From positions 1 to 60,225 of the forward strand of contig CAJFOT010000104.1 of NCBI GenBank assembly GCA_904397815.1: 60,225 nt of DNA, written 5' to 3'. Below are positions 35,818 to 44,017 of the stretch, piece by piece (position 1 is the stretch's first letter; the number at the start of each line of letters is the position of its first letter). A program made the translations under genes and the position numbers. The notes beneath the pieces were generated by a model that was not told where the DNA came from, searched no databases, and saw only the letters and a program-made list of their open reading frames with translations. The DNA is from Candidatus Paralachnospira sangeri. GTDB taxonomy: Bacteria; Bacillota; Clostridia; Lachnospirales; Lachnospiraceae.

Positions 35818-36267
35818 ATGATGAGAGAAGAGAACTATGAATATTATGTAGTCAGAAAGAAGGCTCTGCCGGAGGTTCTCCTGAAGGTGGCGGAAGCAAA
35901 CCGTCTGCTCCAGGCAGAGAAGGGAATGAATATTCAGAAGGCCGCGGAGCTGGCGGGAATCAGCAGGAGTTCTTATTACAAGTATAAGGACGATATTTTT
36001 CCTTTCCGGGATAATGTGAGGGGAAGGACGCTGACTTTCCTGCTGGAGATAGAGGATATCCCCGGCCTTCTTTCCCGTGTGCTCCAGGTGATCGCGGATT
36101 ACCGGGCCAATCTTCTGACCATTCATCAGACGATACCCATCAACGGTATGGCAACACTGACACTGAGCATTGATATTCGTCCGTCCACGAAGGATGTGTC
36201 GGCCATGATCGGAGAGATCGAACTGCTGGACGGCGTACATGAGTTAAAAATATTATCCAGGGAGTGA
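35818..36267 (+). CDS. UPF0735 ACT-domain protein (PheB-like)
   Basis: 149 aa. An N-terminal helix-turn-helix-like region (MNIQKAAELAGISRSSYYKYKDDIFPF) is followed by an ACT domain (RTLTFLLEIEDIPGLLSRVLQVIADYRANLLTIHQ), which usually binds an amino acid. It is commonly found upstream of homoserine dehydrogenase, so a regulatory role in aspartate-family amino acid synthesis is plausible. It is 7 bp from hom. Confidence 0.92.
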   Translation: MMREENYEYYVVRKKALPEVLLKVAEANRLLQAEKGMNIQKAAELAGISRSSYYKYKDDIFPFRDNVRGRTLTFLLEIEDIPGLLSRVLQVIADYRANLLTIHQTIPINGMATLTLSIDIRPSTKDVSAMIGEIELLDGVHELKILSRE

Positions 36268-36274
36268 ACAGGTG

Positions 36275-37498
36275 ATGAAAGTAGCAGTAATGGGATATGG
36301 AACTATCGGATCAGGCGTGGTGGAAGCGCTGGAGATCAACCGGGACAGCATCGCGCTGAAGCTGGGCCGTGAGGTTGATGTGAAATATGTGCTGGATCTG
36401 CGGGATTTTCCCGGCGACCCGGTTCAGGATAAGATTGTCCATGATGTGTCTGTCATTGTAAACGATCCTGAGGTGGAGATTGTAGTGGAGACGATGGGCG
36501 GTACAAAGCCTGCCTATGAGTATGTGAAAGCGATGCTGATGGCCGGAAAGAGTGTGGCCACGTCAAATAAGGCGCTGGTGGCGGCTCACGGTACGGAGCT
36601 GCTGCACCTGGCCCGTGAAAAGGGTGTGAATTTTCTCTTTGAGGCCAGTGTGGGAGGGGGCATTCCCATTGTCCGCCCGATGAATACATCCATGACCGGC
36701 GATAAGATCGAAGAGATTATCGGTATCCTGAACGGAACCACGAACTTTATTCTGACAAAGATGGAGATGGAAGGGGCGAATTTTGAAGATGCCCTGCGGG
36801 AGGCCCAGAGCCTGGGCTATGCGGAGCGGGATCCTTCTGCTGACGTGGAGGGACAGGACGCCTGCCGGAAGATTGCCATTCTGACTTCCATTGCCTACCG
36901 GCATGAGGTGGATTATACAGACATTTATACAGAGGGTGTGTCCGGAATCACCCCGGAGGATATGGCCTATGCGAAGAAGCTGGGCAGATCCATTAAGCTG
37001 CTGGCTTCCAGCAGAAAGGTCGGTGACAGATATTACGCTATGGTGGCGCCGGTCATGATCGGGCCGGAGCATCCGCTGTACGGCGTCAGGGACGTGTACA
37101 ATGCCATTCTGGTGAAGGGAAATATCAGCGGCCCCATGATGTTTTACGGCTGCGGCGCGGGCAAGCTGCCCACTGCCGGCGCGGTGATTGCGGATGTCAT
37201 TGCCGCTGCCCGGAATAAGGGACATGGGGTAATGTCGATCTGGGACAGCCAGAAGCTGCCGATTGAACCTAAGGATGAAATGAAGATTAAGTTCTTCCTG
37301 AGGCTGCAGGGCCGGCTGGAGGACCGGGCGGACCAGGTAAAAGCGGCGCTGCCGGCGGAAGAGCTGGTTTCTCTGGATGGGCTGGATGAATTCGGCGTTT
37401 TAACCGGGTCGATGACAGAGGCTGCCTTTGAGAAGGCGGCCTCCGGGCTGGAGGGCCGGATCAGCATGATTCGTGTGAAGGAGACCGGAGTAAACTGA
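36275..37498 (+). CDS. hom: Homoserine dehydrogenase
   Basis: 407 aa. NAD(P) motif VAVMGYGTIGSGVVEAL, MGGTKPAYEYVKAML, the catalytic-domain signature ILNGTTNFILTKM, and SLGYAERDPSADVEGQDACRKIAIL. It reduces aspartate semialdehyde to homoserine for threonine and methionine synthesis. It lacks the usual long C-terminal ACT domain of some Hom proteins, and the separate ACT protein upstream may supply that function (inference). It shares an ATGA stop-start overlap with tex. Confidence 0.96.
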   Translation: MKVAVMGYGTIGSGVVEALEINRDSIALKLGREVDVKYVLDLRDFPGDPVQDKIVHDVSVIVNDPEVEIVVETMGGTKPAYEYVKAMLMAGKSVATSNKALVAAHGTELLHLAREKGVNFLFEASVGGGIPIVRPMNTSMTGDKIEEIIGILNGTTNFILTKMEMEGANFEDALREAQSLGYAERDPSADVEGQDACRKIAILTSIAYRHEVDYTDIYTEGVSGITPEDMAYAKKLGRSIKLLASSRKVGDRYYAMVAPVMIGPEHPLYGVRDVYNAILVKGNISGPMMFYGCGAGKLPTAGAVIADVIAAARNKGHGVMSIWDSQKLPIEPKDEMKIKFFLRLQGRLEDRADQVKAALPAEELVSLDGLDEFGVLTGSMTEAAFEKAASGLEGRISMIRVKETGVN

Positions 37499-39645
37499 TG
37501 GATATTATTCGTGTATTGACCCAGGAACTGGGAATCCGCAGAGAGCAGACAGAGGCGGCGGTGGGGCTGATTGACGACGGCTGTACTATCCCTTTTATCG
37601 CCCGGTACCGGAAGGAAGCGACCGGCGCCCTGGATGACCAGGTGCTGCGTGATCTGGATGAACGGCTGAAATACCTCCGGGGCCTGGAGGAGAAAAAGGC
37701 CCAGGTGCTGGCTACCATTGAGGAACAGGGAAAACTGACCGATGAACTGAGGAAAGCCATCGAGAATGCCATGACCATGGTGGCGGTGGAGGATCTGTAC
37801 CGGCCCTACCGGCCGAAACGCCGAACCAGGGCTACCATCGCCAAAGAAAAGGGGCTGGAGCCCCTGGCTTCTCTGATTCTGACGCAGATGGTCAGCCGTG
37901 ATCTGGAGGAAGAGGCAAAGGCATACATTGATCCGGAAAAGGGCGTGGAGACAGCTCAGCAGGCACTGGAAGGCGCCCAGGACATCATTGCGGAGCAGAT
38001 TTCCGACCAGGCGGATTACCGCGCCTGGATCCGGAATCTGACGATGAAGGAAGGGGTGCTGGTTTCGGAGGCGAAGGATGAGTCGGCGGAATCGGTGTAT
38101 GAGATGTACTACCAGTTCCAGGAGCCGGTGAAGAAGCTGGCGGGCCATCGGATTCTGGCCCTGAACCGGGGCGAGGCGGAGAAGTTCCTGAACGTAAAGA
38201 TTCAGTTTCCCGAGGAGGAAATCCTCCGCTATCTGGAGAAAAAAGTGATTGTGCGGGACAATCCCCATACTTCGCCGCTGCTGAAGGAGGCGGCTGCCGA
38301 CAGCTATAAGCGCCTGATCGCCCCGGCGATTGAGCGGGAAATCCGGAGCAGCCTGACGGAGACAGCAGAGGACGGGGCCATCAAGGTGTTCGGGAAAAAC
38401 CTGACCCAGCTGCTGATGCAGCCTCCTGTCAGCGGTCATGTGGTGCTGGGCTGGGCCCCGGGCTTTACCAACGGCTGCAAGCTGGCTGTGGTGGACCCCA
38501 CCGGGAAGGTGCTGGATACCTCTGTGGTGTATCCTACAGCAGCTTCTGCCAGGAAGGTGGAGCAGGCTAAGGAAATTGTGAAAAAACTGATCCGCAAGTA
38601 CCATATCACATTGATTTCCGTGGGAAATGGCACCGCCTCCAGAGAATCCGAGCAGATCATTGCGGAACTGCTGAAGGAACTGGATATGCCGGTGCAGTAT
38701 GTGATTGTCAATGAGGCGGGGGCTTCTGTCTACTCCGCCAGCAAGCTGGGCGCGGAAGAGTTCCCCGATTTCGATGTCAATGTCAGAAGCGCCGTATCCA
38801 TCGCCCGGCGGCTTCAGGACCCGCTGGCGGAGCTGGTGAAAATCGATCCCAAGTCCATCGGCGTGGGCCAGTATCAGCATGATATGAATCAGAAAAAACT
38901 GGATGAGGCCCTGACCGGCGTGGTGGAGGACTGTGTGAATAAGGTAGGGGTGGATCTGAATACTGCCTCGGCTCCTCTGCTGGAGTATATCTCCGGCATC
39001 ACAAAGACCATCGCAAAGAATATCGTGGCCTACAGAGAGGAAAACGGACGTTTCACCAATCGGAAGCAGCTGCTGAAGGTGGCGAAGCTGGGGCCGAAAG
39101 CCTATGAGCAGTGCGCCGGTTTCCTGCGTATTTCAGGCGGAGACAATCCGCTGGATGCCACAGCTGTCCATCCTGAGAGCTATGAGACAGCGGCTGCTCT
39201 GATGAACCGCCTGGGCTATCAGCCTGAGGATCTGCGCAAGGGCGGGCTGAAAGACATCGGAAAGAAAGCCCGGGGCGTCAAAGGACTGGCAGAACAGCTG
39301 CAGATCGGCCAGATCACCCTGGACGACCTGGTGAAAGAACTGGAAAAACCGGCCAGAGACCCCAGAGAAGAAATGCCCCGGCCGATCCTGCGCACCGATG
39401 TGATGGACATCAAAGACCTGAAGCCGGGAATGATTCTGAAAGGCACCGTCCGCAATGTTATCGACTTCGGCGCCTTCGTGGACATCGGCGTTCATCAGGA
39501 CGGACTGGTGCATATCTCCCAGATGGCAGACCGGTATATCAAACATCCCCTGGATGTGGTCAGCGTGGGAGACATCGTGGAAGTAAAAGTCATGTCGGTG
39601 GATCCGGGGAAGAAGCGGATACAGCTGACGATGAAAAATATATAG
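37498..39645 (+). CDS. tex: Transcription accessory protein Tex (S1 RNA-binding)
   Basis: 715 aa. The Tex N-terminal domain has CTIPFIARYRKEATGALDDQVLRDL. A YqgF-like nuclease-fold region (VLGWAPGFTNGCKLAVVD), the helix-hairpin-helix VGVDLNTASAPLLEYISGI, and the C-terminal S1 domain (GMILKGTVRNVIDFGAFVDIG, VHISQMADRYI) follow. It binds nucleic acid and influences transcription and RNA decay. Translationally coupled to hom; transcription runs into repeat copy C. Confidence 0.96.
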   Translation: MDIIRVLTQELGIRREQTEAAVGLIDDGCTIPFIARYRKEATGALDDQVLRDLDERLKYLRGLEEKKAQVLATIEEQGKLTDELRKAIENAMTMVAVEDLYRPYRPKRRTRATIAKEKGLEPLASLILTQMVSRDLEEEAKAYIDPEKGVETAQQALEGAQDIIAEQISDQADYRAWIRNLTMKEGVLVSEAKDESAESVYEMYYQFQEPVKKLAGHRILALNRGEAEKFLNVKIQFPEEEILRYLEKKVIVRDNPHTSPLLKEAAADSYKRLIAPAIEREIRSSLTETAEDGAIKVFGKNLTQLLMQPPVSGHVVLGWAPGFTNGCKLAVVDPTGKVLDTSVVYPTAASARKVEQAKEIVKKLIRKYHITLISVGNGTASRESEQIIAELLKELDMPVQYVIVNEAGASVYSASKLGAEEFPDFDVNVRSAVSIARRLQDPLAELVKIDPKSIGVGQYQHDMNQKKLDEALTGVVEDCVNKVGVDLNTASAPLLEYISGITKTIAKNIVAYREENGRFTNRKQLLKVAKLGPKAYEQCAGFLRISGGDNPLDATAVHPESYETAAALMNRLGYQPEDLRKGGLKDIGKKARGVKGLAEQLQIGQITLDDLVKELEKPARDPREEMPRPILRTDVMDIKDLKPGMILKGTVRNVIDFGAFVDIGVHQDGLVHISQMADRYIKHPLDVVSVGDIVEVKVMSVDPGKKRIQLTMKNI

Positions 39646-39649
39646 TATG

Positions 39650-40010
39650 TGTTTTCGTTCAGGGAACTTGCGCGGCCCGGACGATGCACTGCGGTGTACA
39701 GGCAGACAGAGAGACGCTTGCTCCCAGACCAGAGAAGTGCTAACAAAAATCTCAGGCGGATTTGATTTTTGCAAGTACTTCTAACCGGTCTTCCACATGC
39801 GTCTCTCTGTCTGCCTGTACACCGCAGCGCATCTGGATACTGGTTGCTGCAGGAACGCAAACCCAGTGTGGCTGACTGGCCCGCTGCCTGGCTGCTTAGA
39901 ATTTATTCAGGCCGGGAACAAAGGCGTTAAGGGACAGGGCTGTCCGGACACAGCGCTCTGCAGCGGTTCCTGATGCTGTCCGGCTGCGTAGACCCTGAAT
40001 GAAAACAGAT
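39650..40010. repeat. Dispersed intergenic repeat, copy C: long inverted arms
   Basis: Fills the gap between convergent tex and the vWA gene. Arms of about 33 bp (39685-39717 and 39799-39831) pair with a single mismatch. Inside are a CAAAAATC/GATTTTTG stem and partial pairing around ACTTCT. Bases 39903-39923 (TTATTCAGGCCGGGAACAAAG) match the core of copies A and B. No ORF. Confidence 0.8.
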
Positions 40011-40020
40011 ATGTTATGCC

Positions 40021-40674
40021 TCAGCGCCTTTTCCCCCTCCGCGCATAATCCTCCTCTATCTTTTCTTTCCATCCTGCCTGGAGCTGGGCGCCGTTTCGCA
40101 GGCTGTGGAGTGCTTTTTCCATGACTGTGAAGTTCAGTGCGGTGCCTTCGCTGTCAGCGTGGTAGTTTACTGCCCGGTCTTTTGCGATGCCGAATCGGCC
40201 GGCTGTCTCGATGGCATCGATGTTGGCGCCGAGAAAGAGAAATTCCCACCCGTATTTTTCCTGCTGCCGCCGGATCATCTTACGCACCTGATCGCCGGTA
40301 TAGACATGGCTGGCATTTTCCATGCCGTCTGTGGTGATGATAAAGATGGTGTGTTCCGGGACATCCTCCGGACGGGCGTATTTGTGAATATTTCCAATAT
40401 GGCGTACCGCTCCGCCGATGGTATCCAGGAGGGCGGTACAGCCGTCTGGCAGATAGTCGTCACGGGTCATCGGCCTGACCTGGCGGATATCCAGCCGGTC
40501 ATGGATGACCTCGCTTCTGTTGCTGAAAAGGATGGTGGAAACCAGAGCTTCTCCGCTTTCTTTTTTCTGTTTATCAATCATGGCGTTGAATCCGCCGATG
40601 GTGTCTGACTCCAGTCCGCTCATGGAGCCGCTGCGGTCAAGGATGAATACGATTTCAGTCAGATTTTTTCTCAT
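40021..40674 (-). CDS. von Willebrand factor A domain protein
   Basis: 217 aa. Complete metal-ion-dependent adhesion site: DRSGSM (residues about 9-14), Thr in DGCTALLD and Asp in TTDGMEN. No signal peptide, so probably cytoplasmic. The start at 40674 fits the vWA domain and a GGGGG ribosome site; upstream in-frame sequence to 40851 does not look like protein. It lies downstream of the macro-domain gene on the same strand (215 bp gap), suggesting the two work together. Confidence 0.9.
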   Translation of the reverse strand: MRKNLTEIVFILDRSGSMSGLESDTIGGFNAMIDKQKKESGEALVSTILFSNRSEVIHDRLDIRQVRPMTRDDYLPDGCTALLDTIGGAVRHIGNIHKYARPEDVPEHTIFIITTDGMENASHVYTGDQVRKMIRRQQEKYGWEFLFLGANIDAIETAGRFGIAKDRAVNYHADSEGTALNFTVMEKALHSLRNGAQLQAGWKEKIEEDYARRGKRR

Positions 40675-40889
40675 TTCTGTTGTCCCCCTGTTTTTGAAAC
40701 TGATATCAGCATGCCGGTTTTTCCGGATGGCCTTCCCCTTTTCCGGAGCGGCGGACCGGAAATTTCGTCCGGCAGCTGTCTGATATACATGAACTGTACA
40801 TTGACAGTATAAGGGAGAAAACAGCCCCTTTGGTCGCATGGCAGACGACATTTTGGGGATAGGGGAAAGGACTTTACCCTATCCGATCG

Positions 40890-41906
40890 TTAACCGCCCA
40901 GTAGGTTCTGGTCGAAGGCGAACAGTGCTTCGTTGATTTCAAAGATATTGTAATTTCCGTGGCTGATAAAGTATTCGATGATAATATCGAATTTGTTGGA
41001 ATGGCTGAGGGCGAAGCCTGCTTTCAGCAGCATTTCCCGGGTTTCCTCCAGGGATAGTTCCAGAGCGATGGCAAAGGCGATCACGGTCGGTTTGCTGGGT
41101 TTGTACAGTTTGTTTCCCCGGATTTTGGAGAAGAGCTTCCGGTCGATATTTGCTATTTTGTAGCATTCACTGTCTTTCATTCCTTTTTCATCGATTTTGC
41201 GCAGAAGCATTTCGGAAAAGCTTTCATCCAGCCGGGCCAGGGCCGCCTCCAGACTTCCGGGGCTTTTGATTCTTTTTTCACAGACCGCCCTGTCCGGAGC
41301 CGGCGCGGCGTCATGGAAGGCTGGCCGGGTGAGAGCAGTGGATGGGGTGAGGACAGCGGAGCGGGAGATGGTGTGGGTGTCTGCGTAATGGTCGTCGATG
41401 TAGGCGGCGATCTCGGCGAAACGTTCTTTTCCGATCTGATAGGATTTTCGGTCAAAGATGACGAGGTAGACGGTCATGTCATGTTCCAGCAGAAAGGCGC
41501 TGATGGTATCCACTGCTGTCTGCAGCGCCTGATCCTTCGGGTAGCCGTAGGAGCCGGAGGAGATCAGGGGAAAGGCCACTGTTTCACATCCGTATTCCCT
41601 GGCCAGATTCAGGGCTGCGCGGTAGCAGGAAATCAGCTTCTCCTTCTCACCGTGGCTGCCGCCATGTCAGCGGGGGCCTACGGCGTGGATGATATACCGG
41701 CATGGCAGCTTCCCTGCCCGGGTGATTTTTGCGCTGCCGGTTTCGCAGCCTCCCAGTGCCCTGCATTCGGCCAGCAGCTCCGGCCCTGCGGCGCGGTGGA
41801 TGCAGCCGTCTACGCCGCCTCCGCCCAGGAGGGAAGGATTTGCGGCGTTGACAATGGCGTCAGTATTCATTTTGGTAATATCATTTCTTACGATTTGCAG
41901 CGGCAT
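40890..41906 (-). pseudogene. Macro-domain (ADP-ribose binding) protein with C-terminal helical domain, interrupted by one in-frame UGA
   Basis: The first 79 residues (GDIT-like [56 protein letters not shown]) are a textbook macro domain. A TGA at 41669-41667 then stops it. The same frame continues without other damage (HGGSHGEKEKLIS, then VAFPLISSGSYGYP), completing the domain. The UGA replaces the Trp normally seen in VGPxWxGG, one base from TGG. Residues after about 200 form an acidic linker and a helical domain (LLRKIDEKGMKDSECYKIANI, KLFSKIRGNK, a phage-repressor-like HTH). Full length would be 338 residues. Either a recent nonsense mutation or read-through. Confidence 0.85.
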
Positions 41907-42062
41907 TTCTAATCTCCTTTTATCTGAAGCGCATAGCTTAACTCTATCATGAGGGCAGTGTTATGTCAATTTATACCCAGATTTCCTGATGAAAATATGT
42001 TCAGCCTGCACAACCAGGAAATGGAAAGGAAAGAGTTTGTAGATAAAAAAATCAATATATGT

Positions 42063-42068
42063 TACAAT
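42063..42068 (+). promoter_or_regulatory. Possible -10 of the Hsp70/ESCRT-like operon
   Basis: TACAAT with a TGT extension, 42 bp before the first gene. The -35 region is poor, so this is the weakest of the promoter calls. Confidence 0.4.
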
Positions 42069-42109
42069 AGTAAAGAAAAAATTGTTGATTTTTTATGAGG
42101 GTGAATCTT

Positions 42110-44017
42110 ATGAGAAGATTTGACGCCGGGGATGGGTTATGTCATTTGGTTTTTGCCAATGAAGATACATATTATCTGGGCAGTTTGCTGAAATTGAATC
42201 TGCGCCAGTATCTCTACTATGAGCTGAAGGAAAAGGGATATGAGGGCGTTTATTTCCTTTCCGGGGAGGAGGGAAATCTTTTTCTGACCTTTGGGGATGC
42301 CTGCTCTCAGGCAGTTTATGAGCGGTATACGGAGCAGTCGGCGGGGCAGAAGCTGAAGAACTGGCTGTGGGGGAAGGAGGAGCATGCGGACTGTTCCGGC
42401 AGGCCGCTGCCGGTCAGCGATTATGTTTCCCTGCTCGGCCGTGTCCTGCGGATGATGAAAGGGGAGAAAAGGCTGGCCTTTGTGTTTCCGATTGAGACCT
42501 TCTTCGGCCTGTCGGATTATCCGGAGCTGATTGAGGATTTCTGCCAGGCAGGGCAGGCCAATTACAGCCGGGGCCATATCCTGCTGATTCAGGCGCCGGT
42601 GATGGCAGGGGGCAGCAGGAGATTTTTCACAGATCCCCGGGGTGTCTTTCAGTCTCCCCTTTTCCCTGAGATCCAGATGATCTTCAGCGGCCATAAAAAT
42701 GTACGGATTTATGAGAAGCTGGGGGAGGTGATGGGCCAGCGGATCAGCTTTCTGAATACGCTGGAGCGGGAGGACATATACCGGATGGTGCAGCACTTTC
42801 TGCTGGAGCAGGGGCCCGCTATGGCCCGCTTCTGGCCGAGGGCAGAGGATTACGCCGATGTGATCTGGGGCTGGTATCACTCAGCCCAGTACCGGGCGGA
42901 GGCAGGCGCCATTTTCCCGGAGAATGAAAAACGGCTGATGACGGTGATCCGGACAGGGATTTCTGATAAAAATGTATTTCTGAAAATGAATCAGGAGGTT
43001 GACAGGCTGCGGGGGCTGGCCGGGGAGCAGGTTCCCCTGAGCCGGTGGATCAGCCAGAACTGCCTGATCGACTCCTGGCAGCGGCTGATCTACGAGGATA
43101 ATGTGCTGCTGAACAGGCTGGATGGGATGGCCTTTCCTGCTGCCTGGCGCCAGACCGGGGGCAGCTGGATGCGGACCCTGGGCCAGATCCGGGAGGAGCT
43201 GAAAAAGCCCAGCACCATGACCCAGAATCCGGGGGAGGAGGCCTATGTCTTTGAGTGTGTGGAGCATATGAGCCTGGCCTGCTCCAGGAAAGACCGGCTG
43301 ACGATGGAGAAGTCTCTGGAGGCCCTCTATTATGGCGTGTGCGGCCGGTTCAGCGCCCAGCAGCAGGAGAAGGGGGAAAACGCCAGGGAGGAGCTGTACC
43401 GTTCGATCATCAAGGTGTCGGAAAAGCTGTATGAGGTGACCCGCCTCTATGAGGAGGATGGCCAGAAGATCAGCGAGTACCGGACCCGGATGAAGGCCTG
43501 CATTCAGGCAGTCCATGATTATGAGCGGGACAACGGCCTGGAAGGGCTGGACTACAGCCGGTACGGCCAGGGAAAGATGAGCGGCGGCATTTCCGCCCAG
43601 ATGCACAGCCTGGCTGCGAAAAAGACCGAGGCGGTCACCCTGCGGGATGATATCCGCAGCCGGGAGCAGCTGCGGGCCCAGAAGGAGATGCTGATGGCCC
43701 GGTGCAGGGAGAATATCCAGAAGATGGAGATGGCCATCAGCAATATCGCTGTGGGCAGCATGGAAAATCTGAAGGAAAATATGGCATATGTGACCAAACT
43801 GGTGGAGAGCGCGGCAGTGGACGACAATATGCTGCTGTCGGAGCTGGCGGAGGCTTCCAGGGAGGTTCGGTTTACCATGGAAGAAGCCTCGGGAATGTAT
43901 GAAGAAGAAAATACAATGAACCTGGCGGATATCGAGCGGGAGTTTGAAGAGCTGCTGTCGGAAGAAAGCTCCGGCCAGGGGGAAGAGATAGAAAAGGCGG
44001 TATGGATCAATGGTTAA
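42110..44017 (+). CDS. Unrecognised 635-aa protein, first gene of the Hsp70/ESCRT-like operon
   Basis: I do not recognise a family. The start at 42110 follows GAGGGTGA; an ATG at 42095 overlaps that site. Residues 1-230 look alpha/beta, with hydrophobic strands (GEKRLAFVFPIETFFGL, RGHILLIQAPVM) that could be a degenerate nucleotide-binding core, although no Walker A is seen. The second half is helical. Residues about 430-610 are strongly charged and predicted coiled coil, ending in an acidic tail. No signal peptide or membrane helix. It overlaps the Hsp70-like gene by 8 bp, so the two are translationally coupled and probably act together. Confidence 0.85.
   Translation: MRRFDAGDGLCHLVFANEDTYYLGSLLKLNLRQYLYYELKEKGYEGVYFLSGEEGNLFLTFGDACSQAVYERYTEQSAGQKLKNWLWGKEEHADCSGRPLPVSDYVSLLGRVLRMMKGEKRLAFVFPIETFFGLSDYPELIEDFCQAGQANYSRGHILLIQAPVMAGGSRRFFTDPRGVFQSPLFPEIQMIFSGHKNVRIYEKLGEVMGQRISFLNTLEREDIYRMVQHFLLEQGPAMARFWPRAEDYADVIWGWYHSAQYRAEAGAIFPENEKRLMTVIRTGISDKNVFLKMNQEVDRLRGLAGEQVPLSRWISQNCLIDSWQRLIYEDNVLLNRLDGMAFPAAWRQTGGSWMRTLGQIREELKKPSTMTQNPGEEAYVFECVEHMSLACSRKDRLTMEKSLEALYYGVCGRFSAQQQEKGENAREELYRSIIKVSEKLYEVTRLYEEDGQKISEYRTRMKACIQAVHDYERDNGLEGLDYSRYGQGKMSGGISAQMHSLAAKKTEAVTLRDDIRSREQLRAQKEMLMARCRENIQKMEMAISNIAVGSMENLKENMAYVTKLVESAAVDDNMLLSELAEASREVRFTMEEASGMYEEENTMNLADIEREFEELLSEESSGQGEEIEKAVWING

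Noticed and set aside
41667-41669. Selenocysteine codon in the macro-domain gene
   Set aside because: The residue at this position in the family is Trp rather than Cys, and no convincing SECIS hairpin directly follows.
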